Origin: Lathyrus oleraceus | Lineage: Eukaryota > Streptophyta > Magnoliopsida > Fabales > Fabaceae | Assembly: GCF_024323335.1 (NCBI RefSeq) | Contig: NC_066581.1 | Location: 458,387,197 to 458,451,196 of the forward strand | Direction of reading: 5' to 3' | Length of the DNA: 64,000 bases | In this document: piece after piece, positions 23,431 through 36,290 of the stretch | Layout of the letters: every line of letters starts with the position of its first letter | Position numbering within the stretch: position 1 is the first letter of the stretch | The notes under the pieces: model-generated | What the model saw: the letters and a program-made list of their open reading frames with translations, nothing else | Told to the model about the DNA's origin: nothing | The model's database searches: none | Made by a program: the position numbers and the translations under genes

Positions 23431-23720
23431 CGATGAATTTCCGGATTACTCCTTTGTTTATTGATGTATTTCCATAACTTGTCTGATGTGTTTCCAGATG
23501 TTTCCCCACCTATCTGATGTATTCTTGAATATGTCTATCTTGTATTCTGATGTATTTCCAAAACTTCCTCGATGTATTACCGGATGTGTCTGTATTCTGA
23601 TGTATTTCCAGAATATCACTTATAATTTTGATGCATTTCCAGAATTTGTTTCTTTTACTCTCTGATGAATTCCCAGACATGTCATTTTTGTTCTGATGCA
23701 CTTCCAAAACCCTTATGCCA
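23431..23720 (+). repeat. Degenerate minisatellite, CTGATGTATTTCCAGAA units
   Basis: About eight imperfect copies of CTGATG(T/A)ATTTCCAGAA with variable spacers. It is the first of three repeat domains in the 3' noncoding part of the Ogre-like element. Confidence 0.6.
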
Positions 23721-23929
23721 CTCCCTGGAATTATTTCAAGACTCATTGGTGTCTCCTAAAACCCAGTTGTCACTAGCATTATTCCAAAGCTCAGTTGTTA
23801 CTAGAACTCATTCTAAACCCAATTGTCGTTGGCATCATTGTCACTCTGTTTATAAGTACAATTGTAATTGGTATCTGAATTTTGGTTGTCACCAACATCA
23901 TTTCAAGTCCAATTGTTGTTGGCACAAAT

Positions 23930-24702
23930 CCGTTAAAAGCTGGTTGTAATCCATTGCTTACGGTCAAAGTCCAATTGTTGTTGGCACCTATCTGTTAAAA
24001 GCTGGTTGTAATCCATTGCTTACAATCAAAGTCCAATTGTTCTTGGCAAACTCCGTTAAAAGCTGGTTGTAATCCATTGCTTACGGCCAAAGTCCAATTG
24101 TTGTTGGCACCTATCTGTTAAAAGATGGTTGTAACCCATTGCTTTCGGTCAAAGTCCAGTTGTTGCTGGCAAGCTGGTTGTAACCCATTGCTTTCGGTCA
24201 AAGTCCAGTTGTTATTGGCAAGCTGATTATAATCCATTGCTTTCGGTCAAAGTCCAATTGTTGTTGGCAAAATCTGTTAAAAGTTGGTTGTAATCCATTG
24301 CTTTCGGTCAAAGTCCAGTTGTTGTTGGCAAGCTGGTTGTAACCCATTGCTTTCGGTCAAAGTCCAGTTGTTACTGGCAAGCTGGTTGTAACCCATTGCT
24401 TTCGGTCAAAGTCCAGTTGTTGCTGGCAAGCTGGTTGTAACCCATTGCTTTCGGTCAAAGTCCAGTTGTTACTGGCAAGCTGGTTGTAATCCATTGCCTT
24501 TGGTCAAAGTCCAATTGTTGTTGGCAAAATCTGTTAAAATCTGGTTGTAATCCATTGCTTTCGGTCAAAGTCCAGTTATTGTTGGCAAGCTAGTTGTAAT
24601 CCATTGCTTACAGTCAAAGTCCAATTGTTGTTGGCAAAATCCGTTAAAAGTTGGTTGTAATCCATTACTTACGGTTAAAAGTCCAATTGTTGTTGGCACG
24701 TA
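23930..24702 (+). repeat. Minisatellite array B (45-62 bp units)
   Basis: About fourteen units share GGTTGTAATCCATTGCTT then CGGTCAAAGTCCA(A/G)TTGTTGTTGGCA. Long units add a 15-17 base CTATCTGTTAAAAGCT insert and short units lack it. Diverged copies reach back to about 23760. Units alternate between the two lengths, which suggests higher-order duplication. Confidence 0.85.
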
Positions 24703-24994
24703 CAAAGAGTTTAATTACCCTGTCTTTCCTGATGGTTCCGTGAAAGTCATGTATGACTTATCATCTTGAGGAATTCCCAGAAGCTTGGAGGTTTTTCGTG
24801 TTAGAAAACTCCAATGATGTTGGTTTTGTTTGATTTCTTTGTAAAGAATCATCATAGCCTTTTGCACGGATGATCTACTTATAAGAAGACTCCTGCTTAT
24901 CTTTGTTATGCATAATTTCCCTATTAAGAATCTCCAAAATCTTTGATTGGATGAATTTCTTGTGAGAAATCTCCAGAATTGTCAGATGTATTTT

Positions 24995-26690
24995 AAAGTG
25001 TCAGGTCATGTATGAACCTGTTGATGGAACTTAATATGTATGTTTTTCAGTATTTTCAGGTCATGTATGAACCTATGGTTGAAGTTTCCTTTGTGTTTTC
25101 TAGTTTGTCAGGTCACGTTTGAACCTGTTAATAAATTCTTTGACTTTCTCCAAAACCGTCAGGTCATGTCTGAACTTGTTGTTGAAACACTTTGAATTTT
25201 CCAATATTGTCAAGTCATGTTTGAGCCTGTTGATGGAACTTTTGTTTGTTTATTTTCTAGTATTGTCAAGTCATGTTTGAACCTGTTGATAAAATCTTTT
25301 GATGTCCCCTGACATTGTCAAGTCATGTCTGAACCCGTTCTTGAAATGTTTTGTATATTCCAAGTGATCAGGTCATGTTTGAACCAGTTGTTGAAAATTC
25401 TTTGAATATTCAAGTGTTGTTAGGTCATGTTTGAACCAGTTGTTGAAAATTCTTTGAATATTCAAGTGTTGTTAGGTCATGTTTGAACCAGTTGTTGAAA
25501 ATTCTTTGAATATTCAAGTATTGTTAGGTCATGTTTGAACCTGCTGTTGAAAATTCTTTGAATATTCAAGTGTTGTTAGGTCATGTTTGAATCATTTGTT
25601 AAAAATTCTTTGAATATTCAAGTATTGTTAGGTCATGTTTGAACCTGCTGTTGAAAATTCTTTGAATATTCAAGTGTTGTTAGGTCATGTTTGAACCATT
25701 TGTTAAAAATTCTTTGAATATTCAACTATTTTTAGGTCATGTTTGAACCTGCTGTTGAAAATTCTTTGAATATTCAAGTGTCGTTAGGTCATGTTTGAAC
25801 CATTTATTGAAATTCTTTGAATATTCAAGTGTTGTCAGGTCATGTTTGAACCTGCTGTTGAAAACTCTTCGAATAGTCAAGTGTTGTCAGGTCATGTATG
25901 AACCTGCTGTTGAAAATTCTTTGAATAGTCAAGTGTTGTCAGGTCATGTATGAACCTGTTGTTGAAAATTCTTTGGATGTTCCTGTTTTGTCAGGTCATG
26001 TATGAACCTGTTGTTCAACCTTTATTCCAGTATTACCAGGTCATGTTTGAACCTGTTTTGAAGAATCTTTCTCTATAATTATTTTAGTGTTCTCAGGTCA
26101 TGTATGAACTGTTGATATACTCTTTTTGAACTTTTTCTGAGTTTGTTAGGTCATGTTTGAACTTGCTGTCAGAACCGTTCTTGATATTCCTCAGCATTGT
26201 CAGGTCATGTATGAACTCGTTGTTGTTGAGCCTTTGCTCCAGTATTACCAGGTCATGTCTGAACCTGTTTCGAAGAATCTTTTCTTTGATTATTCCAGTG
26301 TTGTTAGGTCATGTATGAACCTGTTGCTGAACCTTTTGTTCCAATGTTGTCAAGTCAGATATGAACTTGTTGTGGAAATTTTCTCAAAATGTTCAAGTTG
26401 GTCATCAAGTCATGTATGAACCTGTTGATGTACTCTTTTTGAATTTTTCTGAGTTTGTTAGGTCATGTCTGAACCTGTTGTCAGAACTTCTTGATATCCT
26501 CAGTGTTGTCAGGTCATGTATGAACCTATTGTCGAGCTTTCATTCCAGTATTACCAGGTCATGTATGAACCTGTTTTGAAGAATCTTTCTCTATGATTGT
26601 TTCAGTGTTATCAGGTCATGTATGAACCTGTTGTAGAAATTTTTCTTATTCGGGTTTAGTAAGTCATGTGTGAACTTACTGCCGAAATCT
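24995..26690 (+). repeat. Minisatellite array C (about 50-57 bp units)
   Basis: About thirty units centre on TCAGGTCATGTTTGAACCTG followed by TTGTTGAAAATTCTTTGAAT. The block 25400-25800 is the most regular; both flanks are more diverged, as expected for unequal crossing-over acting in the centre. Plant Ogre 3' noncoding regions are known for such arrays. Confidence 0.88.
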
Positions 26691-27062
26691 CTTGTATTCT
26701 AAGTGTCGTTTATCAACTTTCACTTCGATTACTCCCCAGTGTGTGTCTGATTCTCCAGCAGGATTGTCTTCCCTAGCGAGTTGGTTTTTACCATTTGTCT
26801 GTCTCCCTGTGGAGCATTAACATCCCCCATAGATCTTTGTTTCATTTTGCATCCATCATAAAGCATCATGCTAGGGTTTATCTTATGTCTGATCATGTCC
26901 CTAGCAAATCAAATAAAAAGAGTCATTCATTCAGGCATTCATCTCATATCATATCCTATCATTTTCATTTCAGGATCAAAATTCGGGTCTTCTTAGTATT
27001 TAACTATCTCCCACTATGATCATATGAAGAGTGTCCTGCTTCATATTCTCTAGTTGAAGACA

Positions 27063-27078
27063 CTTAAATAGGGGCAAC
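27063..27078 (+). other. Polypurine tract of the Ogre-like element
   Basis: CTTAAATAGGGGCAAC ends immediately before the 3' LTR TG. Near-identical tracts precede the other two Ogre LTRs here (before 37252, and on minus after 63957). Confidence 0.85.
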
Positions 27079-30000
27079 TGTCATACCCCAATTTTGACCC
27101 TGAATCGCTGACTCAATACATTCGTCATAGCTATTGCATGTCTACATAGGAAACCATTCATTCCATACCGCATAGTGCCTAAAATATCAGTCGAAATAAT
27201 TTTTCGGATCTATAGACAAACCGGTTGAATTAATCAACGGATGTGCGTCAAATCAGTGAACGAAATTTTTTAAAATCAAGCTTCTAGACATCAATTTTAT
27301 TAATCTATGTTTCGCGTAGTTTAATCTGGTATTCGATTTATTTTTCACCTAATTTTTCGGCCACTTTTTGATCAGCTCAAGTCTGTTTAACCGATCAAAA
27401 TTTATTTCAAAATTAAAAGAAACGTTGTATTTTTCCGAAAAGTTTATTTCACACTGATCATCTTGGTACATTCATTTTAATTTTTTGAGCGTTTTTCGCG
27501 ATCAATTATTATTTATTTTAATCCCTTTTATTTTTGTTTTTTTTATCAAAATTTAGAAAAATAAATAGGATTAATCCTCTTGTTGTTTTAATTTTATCTT
27601 ATTTATTTTAATTCATATGATTTTATTACATTCAATTATTTCTAAACCCTTTTTAATTCATAAAACATCTTATGGGCATTATTGGCATTTGTAAAAAATA
27701 AAAACCCTAATTGATACACTATATAAGTATGGATTTGCTCATGAAAGAAAACAGAGATGGTGAATCCTAAGCGGCCTCCTCACACGCCTACCACCACTCA
27801 CTCTCTCTCCACCACTCATTTCCCAAATCCAACCTCACTCCAGCTACCCTCACTCACATTCTCTTCTCTCTAAAGAAAGTAAAAAAATAAAAAATAAAAA
27901 CCCACCGTGAATCTCTTCTTCCTCACCATTTTCCGCCGCGCGTCACCACCACCATAACCTTCATCTTCTTCATCGCGGCACCACCCAAACCCCTCTCCTT
28001 CAAACCGTTGTCACCGCCGCCACCTTCTCCGATTCACCTTCCTCCGCCCAAAACCTTCAAATCCGCCGTCACCTCTTACCCTTCCATCCTCGTCGTTCAC
28101 TCTTTCTCAATTGTCACACTTCATCTCCACTCACAAACGCCACCAATACTCCCTCCGTCCGCGAAAGCGTTCGCCGCTCTGTCCATACAGTTGTCCACCG
28201 TCTTCATCGCTCAAAACCCCTCTCTTTGCTCACACTCAAACACTCAATCCTCTTCTTCCAACAAGCACCACCAACCACCACGAAAAACACACTCAAAATC
28301 TTTGGGTTTGCGAAAACGATGAAATGGTTCACCGTGCCGTTCGTAGGTTCCTGGACTCTTCAAGATCTTCGACGAGATCCTCGTTAATGCGGCCGATAAC
28401 AAAGGAAGAGATCCGTCTATGGATTCGTTGAAGGTTACGATGGATCCGGAAGCGAACGCGGTTTCTGCTTACAACAACGGCAACGGTGTTCCGGTTGAGA
28501 TTCGTCAGGAGGAGGAGGACGACGAAGGAGAACAAGCTCAAAGGAGGAGAAACACGGGAAACCTAGGTTGGTGTTTCACATGTTTTAATACTTTTGACTT
28601 GTTTGTTGTTGCTGTCCTAGGTTACTGCTGTAGAAGTGTAATTGAATTTTCAATTAACGTTGCTAAATTTATACATATTACTTTGAAGTGATTATTTTAT
28701 TAGCCACATCTTGAAAGTTTCAGTATGTTGATTGCCAAATCTGAAACTACATGGGTTAAATTAGAGTCAACTGCTGCAGTTAAATCAACTCTGCTGTTAA
28801 GCATATGCATATGACGTCTTTAATCATTTCGATTCAATTATGCATTCTTGTTAAGATCTGGTTATTGGATTCATAGCAATATAATGAGTTTGATTTGTAA
28901 ATAGCATACTGCTGCCATGATCTGGTTCATATGTTGTTGGTTCACTTGTTTGGTTTGATGACTGCAGTGTGCTAATGTGCTTGAGACAAGTTTTAAAGGT
29001 TTGGATTGATGCAAGTTGGACCTTACAAGTTTGGTTTGAGTTTAGAACATGTTTGTTGCAGGTTCATAGGTTGCATCAGTTCTGCAACCAGTTCCTTGTT
29101 CTGGTTTAGTAAGTTGACTTGGTGTTGATTTGTGGTGATGCCGTTAATTTGTACTTCTATCATGTTAATCCTATGTTAAGTTATTGTACCAAGCATTGGT
29201 TAGTGAATGTTGGTTAATTAGATGATGCAAATGTTAATTGGGATTGTTAGATTTATTGAATAGGACTGTTAGATTAACATGCTGATTGATATGCCTAATG
29301 GTGATTTTACTGAAAAATCCAACCTTTTAAACCATTCCAATTTATAAAAAAAAATCAATTAGGTTATTTAATTCATATAACTAATTATTAATCGCCAAGA
29401 TGAGTAATTAAGATCATTGTTTCATTTTGATCATAAATTAAATTATTTTTTCAATTTTAATTTATTTTAAAATTCAATTCATTTTAAAACCATTTCAATT
29501 TCATTTTAAATCATGTCTAAATTCAATTCATTTTAAAACCATTTCAATTTCAATTTAAATCATGTCTAAATTCAATTCATTTTAAAACCATTTCAATTTC
29601 AATTTAAATCATGTCTAAATTCAATTTTAAACCATTCCAATTTCAATTTAAATCTTGTCTCAATTTATTTGAATTAAACCTTGATCAGGTACCAATTGAC
29701 CTCTCTTAAACCAAGTGCAATATTCAATTGTCTTTTTTCTATTTTTTTTATTTTTTATAATATGCTAGTTATTTATATCTTTTATAATTTCTTAACATAA
29801 CTTACAAAAATCTTTTCTTAAACAAACTCGAAAGAAAAGGACCGTTAGAATCTAGCATTCCAGTGTAACCCTTAAACAATTAAGTCCAAAAGCACATGTC
29901 TTATTCTTATTGAGTTTTCATTTTCCATTAAACCATTTCAATTTCTACTTCAAATAATTTTTGTAACCAAGTCAAACTGTCTCAAATCATTTATGTGAGT

Positions 30001-31310
30001 CCATCCTCGATCACATATTGAGAGATATTTCTAAAAATCAAATACAATATCCAAACCTTTTTCTAAAAAACTCGAAAGAAAAGGACCGTTGGGATCAAGC
30101 ATTCTGGCGTAACCCTTTGAACATTTGATTCTCACCAAGTGTTCGTTGTCCATTAAATAATTTTCTTAAATAATTCGAATAAAAAAGGACCATTGGAATC
30201 TAGCATTCCAGTGGAACCCCGAGTGATTGATTCCGAGGCTCATGTCTCGTTCTCATCAAATATCCGTCTTTCAAACTCAAAAAAAAATACTTGATTTCTA
30301 CCTAAACACTTTTTCAATAAAGATGGAAATGGAACATGGTGTACACCGTGCATTCCTGAGATTAAGATTCAAGGTGGATGCCTTGCCTATCTTAGCTCTC
30401 GCCATTTTCTTAAAATTGTCAATGCGGTTTCTTCAAACCCCTTTCTCAATCAAATTCAAAACACTTAATCTTTATTAAATACTTTTTCCAGTAAGATGGA
30501 AATGGAACGTGGTGGATACCACGCACTCCTGAGACTAGGATTCGAGATGGATATCTCGCTCGTCCAAGTTCTCGCCATTACTCAAAATAAATCCAACCAA
30601 TCAAACTCTTTCTCTCCGTCGTGCGACTAATCAAAAACTTTTTTCATAAACGAAAGATATATTGTCTTAAGGTGATGCAAAACAATGTTTCGGCCATGAT
30701 TGTTGAGTCGAGATAAGTGACGCTTTTCCGAATGTAGATTTGTAAATCCATTCGATGTGTGGTATACGTCCGCTCCTCATCTGTTTTGGGTAAAACAATG
30801 TTTTCATCGATTAATACAATATAGCTTTCGCTAAAATCGACCAACAAACAAACATTTTCTACCCAGAACTACGTAAGCCTTGACTTCTCTATTGAGATAC
30901 ATAGGAGCAGGACTTGTAAATCTTGCCAGGCCCACTAATAAGAAAACTTAGGTTTAATCCTTCATTAAAAATCCAAAAATATCCTCCTCTCTTCTATTTA
31001 TTCTTTCCCTCATAATAACTTGAGAAGACTAACATAAGCTAACATTCAAAACGAAACTAACTAAATGGTTCCCGTTGAACACAACGGACGTGAGGGGTGT
31101 TAATACCTTCCCCTTGTGTAACCGACTCCCGAACCCTGATATTGGTTGTGACGACCATAATCATTGTCGTTCTTTCTTGGGTTTTATCGATATTTCCCCT
31201 TTCCTTTTTAGGAATAAATAAAGTTTGGTGGCGACTCTGTTCAGTCCATCATTGCGAGTGTGCGATTGCGCTTCGCTTATAGTCGTGTTCTCATTTTTCG
31301 AGGTGCGACA
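27079..31310 (+). repeat. Ogre-like 3' LTR, complete
   Basis: This 4232-bp LTR runs from TGTCATACCCC to GGTGCGACA. The last 280 bp contain the conserved Ogre end block with GGGTGTTAATACCTTCCCC and GGTGGCGACTCTG. It carries its own copy of the topoisomerase II fragment and four 49-bp AT-rich units at about 29465-29650. It differs from the 5' LTR by scattered substitutions and small indels, so the insertion is not recent. Confidence 0.92.
28282..28514 (+). pseudogene. Captured topoisomerase II fragment, 3' LTR copy
   Basis: This has the same extent and same one-base frameshift as the 5' LTR copy. It reads VNAADNKGRDP where the 5' copy has VNTADNK; the NAADN form is the one conserved in topoisomerase II, so the 5' copy mutated after insertion. 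The NNGNGVPVEI stretch also differs slightly. Since both LTRs share endpoints and frameshift, the capture predates this insertion and belongs to the element family. Confidence 0.82.
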
Positions 31311-31315
31311 CATTC
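31311..31315. repeat. Target-site duplication CATTC, right copy
   Basis: It matches 16153-16157 and directly follows the ACA end of the 3' LTR. Confidence 0.95.
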
Positions 31316-32537
31316 CATCAAACTATATCAGATGGATGTCAAGAGCGCATTCCTTAATGGTTATATATCAGAAGAAGTATATGTCAATCAACCTCCGGGT
31401 TTTGAAAACTCTAAATGTCCATAACACGTTTTTAAGCTAAAGAAATCACTGTATGGACTAAAACAAACTCCCAGAGCTTGGTATGAAAGATTAAGTAACT
31501 TTCTTCTGGAACATGATTTTATTAGAGGAAAGGTCGACTCTACACTCTTCTGTAAAAACATTAGAAATGATCTCATGATATGCCAGATATATGTTGATGA
31601 CATTACCTTTAGTTTAGCTAACCTCTCTGTATGTCATGAATTCTCTGAGCTAATGCAGATAGAATTTGAAATGAGCTTAATGCAAGAACTAAAGTTCTTT
31701 CTGGGAATTCAAATCAATCAAGCTTCAGAAGCTACCTACGTATATCAAAGTAAGTACATAAAAGACATTCTGAAGAAATTCGAAATGGTTGAATGCAAAC
31801 TTGCTAAGACACCAATGCATCCAACCTGCATTCTGGAAAAGGAAGAAACTAGCCAGAAGGTTTGTCAGAAGCTCTATCGTGGCATGATAGGCTCTCTTCT
31901 CTATCTGACGGCCACACGCCCTGATATTCTTTTTAGTGTGTATCTTTGTCCTAGATTCCAATCAGACCCTAGGGAATCTCATTTAACAGCTATTAAAAGA
32001 ATCCTCAGGTATCTGAAAGGAACTCCTAACCTTGGCCTGATGTATGAGAAAACATCAAAGTATAGGCTCTCTGGTTATTGTGATGCAGATTATGCAGGGG
32101 ACAGAATGGAACGTAAAAGTACATCTGAGAACTGTCAGTTCTTGGGAAATAATCTTATATCATGGGCTAGCAAAAGACAATCAACCATAGCCATGTCCAC
32201 TACAGAAGCAGAATATATATCAGCGTCACTCTGCACCACTCAGATGCTCTAGATGAAAAATCAACTTGAAGACCTTCTGATCTTTGAGAGTAACGTTCTT
32301 ATCTTCTGTGATAATACTGCTTCCATTTGTTTAAGTAAGAATCCTATATTGCATTCCAGAGCTAAGCACATAGAAATCAAACATCACTTCATTAGATATT
32401 ATGTTCAGAAAGGGATAATATCTTTAAAATTTATTGATACATACCATCAATGGGATGACATCTTTACTAAACCCTTCGCTGAAGACAGATTCTCTTTTAT
32501 TTTGAAAATTTTGAACATTCAAATCTGTCCAGAATAA
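31316..32537 (+). pseudogene. Maximus-like pol: rest of reverse transcriptase and RNase H
   Basis: The RT resumes with LYQMDVKSAFLNGYISEEVY, then LYGLKQTPRAWYERL, the catalytic QIYVDDITF, and the RNase H residues in GYCDADYAGD, STTEAEYISA and FCDNTAS. The end is typical of Sireviruses (DIFTKPFAEDRF). Two in-frame stops interrupt it: TAA near 31422 after ENSKCP, and TAG at 32250-32252 where a tryptophan is usual (after CTTQML). A terminal TAA is at 32535-32537. Confidence 0.9.
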
Positions 32538-33067
32538 ATGTGCTTCTCTGAAATAGAAAAATAAGACTCTGAATTAAACATCTGGCATCTTGATCTGACT
32601 CTGATGCTTCTACCAGTTAGGAGTCATCTGAATTAGAAATCCTCGAGACCCAACGCTTTGGTATTCCTGAAGATCAGATAAATCGACATGCGGAGCATCA
32701 TACGTCTGACCTTGAATCTTCTAGACAGCTGTCTAGCAGAAATCAAAAGACAAACTCTTGAAATCTCCTCGAGCAGTATGTTGATTTGGGGATTAGACCT
32801 CCATCATGGGTTGTAATCATTTCTCCCCTAAGCGTGTAAACTTGGATAATGTGCTTCATTTAATTTTTAACATCAAAACTACTTCTAATGTTGTCGTTTT
32901 GCATGCATCCAATTAGGTATAAATACATTTCACTCATCACAAGTTCACACTTTACACTCACGCCCTACACAAACCCTCTCTCTCTCTCAGTTCTTCATCA
33001 TCTTCAAGGATATCTTTATCTTCAACAAGTTCATCATCGTTCAAAACCTCCTTCAACTTTGTTCCAC
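32538..33067 (+). mobile_element. Maximus-like region between pol and the additional ORF
   Basis: This 530-bp noncoding stretch contains a TATA-like TATAAATAC near 32920, followed by a CT-rich tract (CCCTCTCTCTCTC) and the first ATG of the additional ORF at 33068. It may hold an internal promoter or splice acceptor for that ORF; this is an inference only. Confidence 0.5.
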
Positions 33068-35468
33068 ATGGATGCTCAATAACAATCTGTCTACAACTAC
33101 TCACAACAGATGGATTCAATGGATCAAACACCTATTTCTACTCAACAAACAACTACAACTACTGGCGTTGTCTCAACCCCTGTCTAAAGGGAACCCCACA
33201 TTCTTGACTGTGAACCTCACATACATCTTGCAACACCATTTGAGAAGCTTGAGGTACTATGTGAGTCGTTGGTGGATTTCGAAAATATGAAGAGAAATGG
33301 CGTAGACCTCACTGAGGAGTTAAGAATGCAAGGGTGGGAAACCTACTTTCAGAGACTCTACGGCCCTGTGTACACATATCTGGTGAAGGAGTTCTGGCGA
33401 TTTCAAGAGTCAAAATATTCATCATTGAGAAATCAATAGCCTCCCTTCTAAATATGGAAAAGACAGGAGGAAGAAGAATCTACAACATCAACCCTAAGGA
33501 AAAATACTTGTCCTAGGAAATAGCCCCCACTATCTTTCAACAGAACATTGAGGGAAAACACTCCAAGAACAAAGAACTCCATCAGAATCTCCGTGTCTGG
33601 ATGAAGATCATCCTAGGCACCATTCATCACCGCCCTGTATCCAACTCTTCTGACTACATCAACACAGATCAGAAGTGCATTCTGTACTGCATCCACAAGG
33701 GGCTGAAACTGAGTCTGCCAGCACTGCTCTTCAAGTATCTCAGAGACTATGTCAAAGATACCATAAATAACATGAAGACCATAAACTACATTCCTCTGGG
33801 AAGACTTATCTCGGATGTTCTAATCGAGATTGGCTTAGTGGATCATCTGATCCGTCACAATCTGATGGAGGATGTCACTATCGACATTGGAAGACCTCTG
33901 AATGCTCGAAATCTAAAGAGTATGGGGATAATTGAGCAAGTCAAAGCTAAACCAACTCTAGACACTTCTTGGTAAGCACTCAAGGATCAGAGGAAGATTC
34001 TCAATGGTCTATATTTGTTCTCCAAGATTGACCCTCCAGAAGTGGTAGCTTACTATCTACAAGATCTTGTAAACCAAGGGGTGGACATTTTTGAGTTCTC
34101 AGTGGACTGGCTACCTGAGCATCCACCAAACTTCATGAAGAGGATGTGAGAGCCTTCTAAGAAGTCCAAGAAGGCGAAGAAGGCAAAGCTGCAACAAACT
34201 TATAGGTCAAGACCTCTAGTCCCTCTGGCTGACTCTCCAAGTAAGTCTATACCTCATTCCCGCTCTTTAAAACTTAAGCTTATTGCTTCTTCTCTTCCCC
34301 AAACCACTCTCATCTACACCTCATCTGAAACACCCCCCTCAACCACCAGAACCTCCAACCCACCATCTCTCAAATTCAACCTTGCAACCACTACACTACC
34401 CATTCCTGAAGAAGAAATGTTGAATGAAACTACCTCACCATCATCATCCTCACCTTCATCCCCACCATACTATATTATTTCATCTGACAACGAACCTTCT
34501 GACCCCTAATCCCCCACTCTAGCTCAACTTCAAGCTCGTGCTCTAGCCTCTCAACAACCATTACAAACTGAACCTGAACCTGAAGTCACTTCCCCACCCC
34601 CTAAATAACAAAATCCACCTCCATCTGATCAACCTAAAACACCACCACCTACACAACCTAATCCACCTCCTGAACAACCAATACCCTCACCATTTGAACC
34701 TTAACCAAATCCTCAACCCGAACAAACAACACCATTTCCCTCTGATATTTCCCCATCACAAACCTTTGTTGTCGTCATCACTCCTATTCAAAATCCATAT
34801 GACACCAACCAAACTCCATCATTCTCTCTAGCCTCTAACTCTGAACCAGAAACTACCTTCCCCATATTAGAAGAAGCAATAGCTGTTTTTGCAGAGTCTT
34901 CAGTGGAGAAGATCAAGTCTCTGTCTGTCAACTCTTGCATCAGTGATGATCCCTCTGCAATAAGGATCCACTGGAACAGAGTGATCATATGGATGACCTC
35001 TGAAGCCTTCAAACTGAAAGGCCTCTCTGAACAAGTCAGCAACGACTTCGTCAGAGATGCTGGAATTAGGCTACAGGCTCACTTGGCCAGAGAGGCTGAG
35101 GAAAAGGCCAGGAAGGAAGTAGAAGAGAAAGCTCGCCTGGAAGAAAAGAAGAGGATCAAAGAAGTTGGAGAAAAGGTTGCTGCTGAAGCTATTGTTGCTG
35201 TCGAGGCTGAGGCAAAAGCAAAAGTTGAAGCGGAAGAAGCAGCACGCATTGCCGTAGAGGAAACTGCCAAGGCAAGTGTTGATGCTTTGACTCGGGGGAG
35301 AAATCTACCTCTGGTTTTTCCCCTCTGGTCTTAAAGACTCTGGAGGAACTGCAAAAGGAACAACAAGTGGTAGGAGCTAGGTTGGATCACCAGGATTCCG
35401 TCAACACCAACATTCAGAATCTGCTGACTCAGTTGCTCCAAAGGATGCCTCCGCCCCCAAACCCTTAG
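33068..35468 (+). pseudogene. Sirevirus additional ORF (env-like position), decayed
   Basis: From the ATG at 33068 a broken coding region runs about 2.4 kb. An N-terminal Gln/Thr-rich start (QQMDSMDQTPISTQQTTTT) is followed, after frame changes near 33250-33400, by one frame kept from about 33390 to 35334. That frame holds a globular part (33601-33975, with LPALLFKYLRDYVKDTINNM), a long Pro/Ser/Thr-rich part (34260-34780) and a charged coiled coil (35090-35280, EEKARKEVEEKARLEEKKR). A last frameshift near 35300 leads to a tail ending at the TAG 35466-35468. Several stops interrupt it, among them the TAA at 33973-33975. Sireviruses often carry an extra ORF here; its role is unknown and I see no convincing signal peptide. 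Confidence 0.7.
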
Positions 35469-35902
35469 GCACTTAGGCTCTTTGTTTGTTATTTTTCCTC
35501 TGATGTTTTTTTTTGCTTTCTGATCTATGCTCTCATTGCTTCTTATTTGTACCTATTTTTCTCTTATATATATGAATGTCCATTTCCTGCTTATCCTTCT
35601 ATGTCTTTTTGATTCTGACAAAAAGGGGAAGAACTAAAACAGCTCTGATGAAAACATATATCTAAAACATCTCAAGGCACTACGAACATTAATAAATCCT
35701 AATGACTTATGACAACTAAAGTTATGCAGGAAAATAGATAAGGTACAAAACCAACTCCACACAAGGAAGGTCCGATAAGAACTTTTGTTAAATCTGATGA
35801 TCTAACTCAGGGGGGGTCCATTCCCTTTATCTGTTTCTGAGATATTATGTATTGTTTCATCATTATTCTGACTTGTTTTGTCATCATCAAAAAGGGGGAG
35901 AT
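35469..35902 (+). mobile_element. Maximus-like 3' UTR with two polypurine tracts
   Basis: It contains GACAAAAAGGGGAAG near 35617 and the main tract CAAAAAGGGGGAGAT just before the LTR at 35903. Multiple purine tracts are a known Sirevirus trait. No gene. Confidence 0.75.
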
Positions 35903-36290
35903 TGTAAGAACATATTTAGTTCTACAATGTATCTCTAAGATTTTGATGATAACAAAGGATGAAACAAAAATGGTACCCTAACGAAATTTTTCTAAGTGTG
36001 AAGGACTTTGATCAAAATAATCAAATAGATAATCATCAAATACAGAATCAAGCGCTAAGACACTACTCAGAAGATACGTGACCAGAAGGCTCTGACTCTG
36101 ATCCAACACAGGCGCTAGCAAAAACTAAAGAAGTCAGACACTCTGAAAGAGAAGAATGAATCCAGACTCTGAAGACGTACGCTCTGAAGAAGTCAAATAA
36201 AGAGAAACTCTGATGAAGTCAGATACAGCATCCTCTGAAGTTTAATATTGCTAAATAAAGACTCTGACTACCGGATCCACTGACTCAAGA
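35903..36290 (+). repeat. Maximus-like 3' LTR, truncated
   Basis: It begins TGTAAGAACATATTTAG directly after the purine tract and shows TTTTGATGATAACAAAGGATG, usual in these LTRs. It runs about 390 bp, then gives way to the tail of another Ogre element near 36290. No LTR end and no target duplication are visible, so the junction is a deletion or rearrangement. The exact breakpoint is uncertain by some tens of bases. Confidence 0.75.

Larger units (their letters stand above)
16158..31310 (+). mobile_element. Non-autonomous Ogre-like (Ty3/gypsy Tat) element carrying a topoisomerase II fragment
   Basis: The element is 15,153 bp with a 5-bp target duplication. LTRs begin TGTCATACCCCAATTTTGACC. 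The 3' LTR ends with the Ogre-like GGTGGCGACTCTG block and GGTGCGACA, and the purine tract AAATAGGGGCAAC precedes it. The internal region (20109-27078) keeps a gag zinc-finger remnant and no protease, RT, RNase H or integrase, against internal regions well over 10 kb in autonomous Ogres. The 5' LTR lacks its last 279 bp and no PBS is present, so this copy cannot transpose. Confidence 0.88.

Noticed and set aside
23930..26690. Repeat-spacer pattern resembling a CRISPR array
   Set aside because: The units are degenerate minisatellites with related spacers inside a plant Ogre element; no cas genes and a eukaryotic context.
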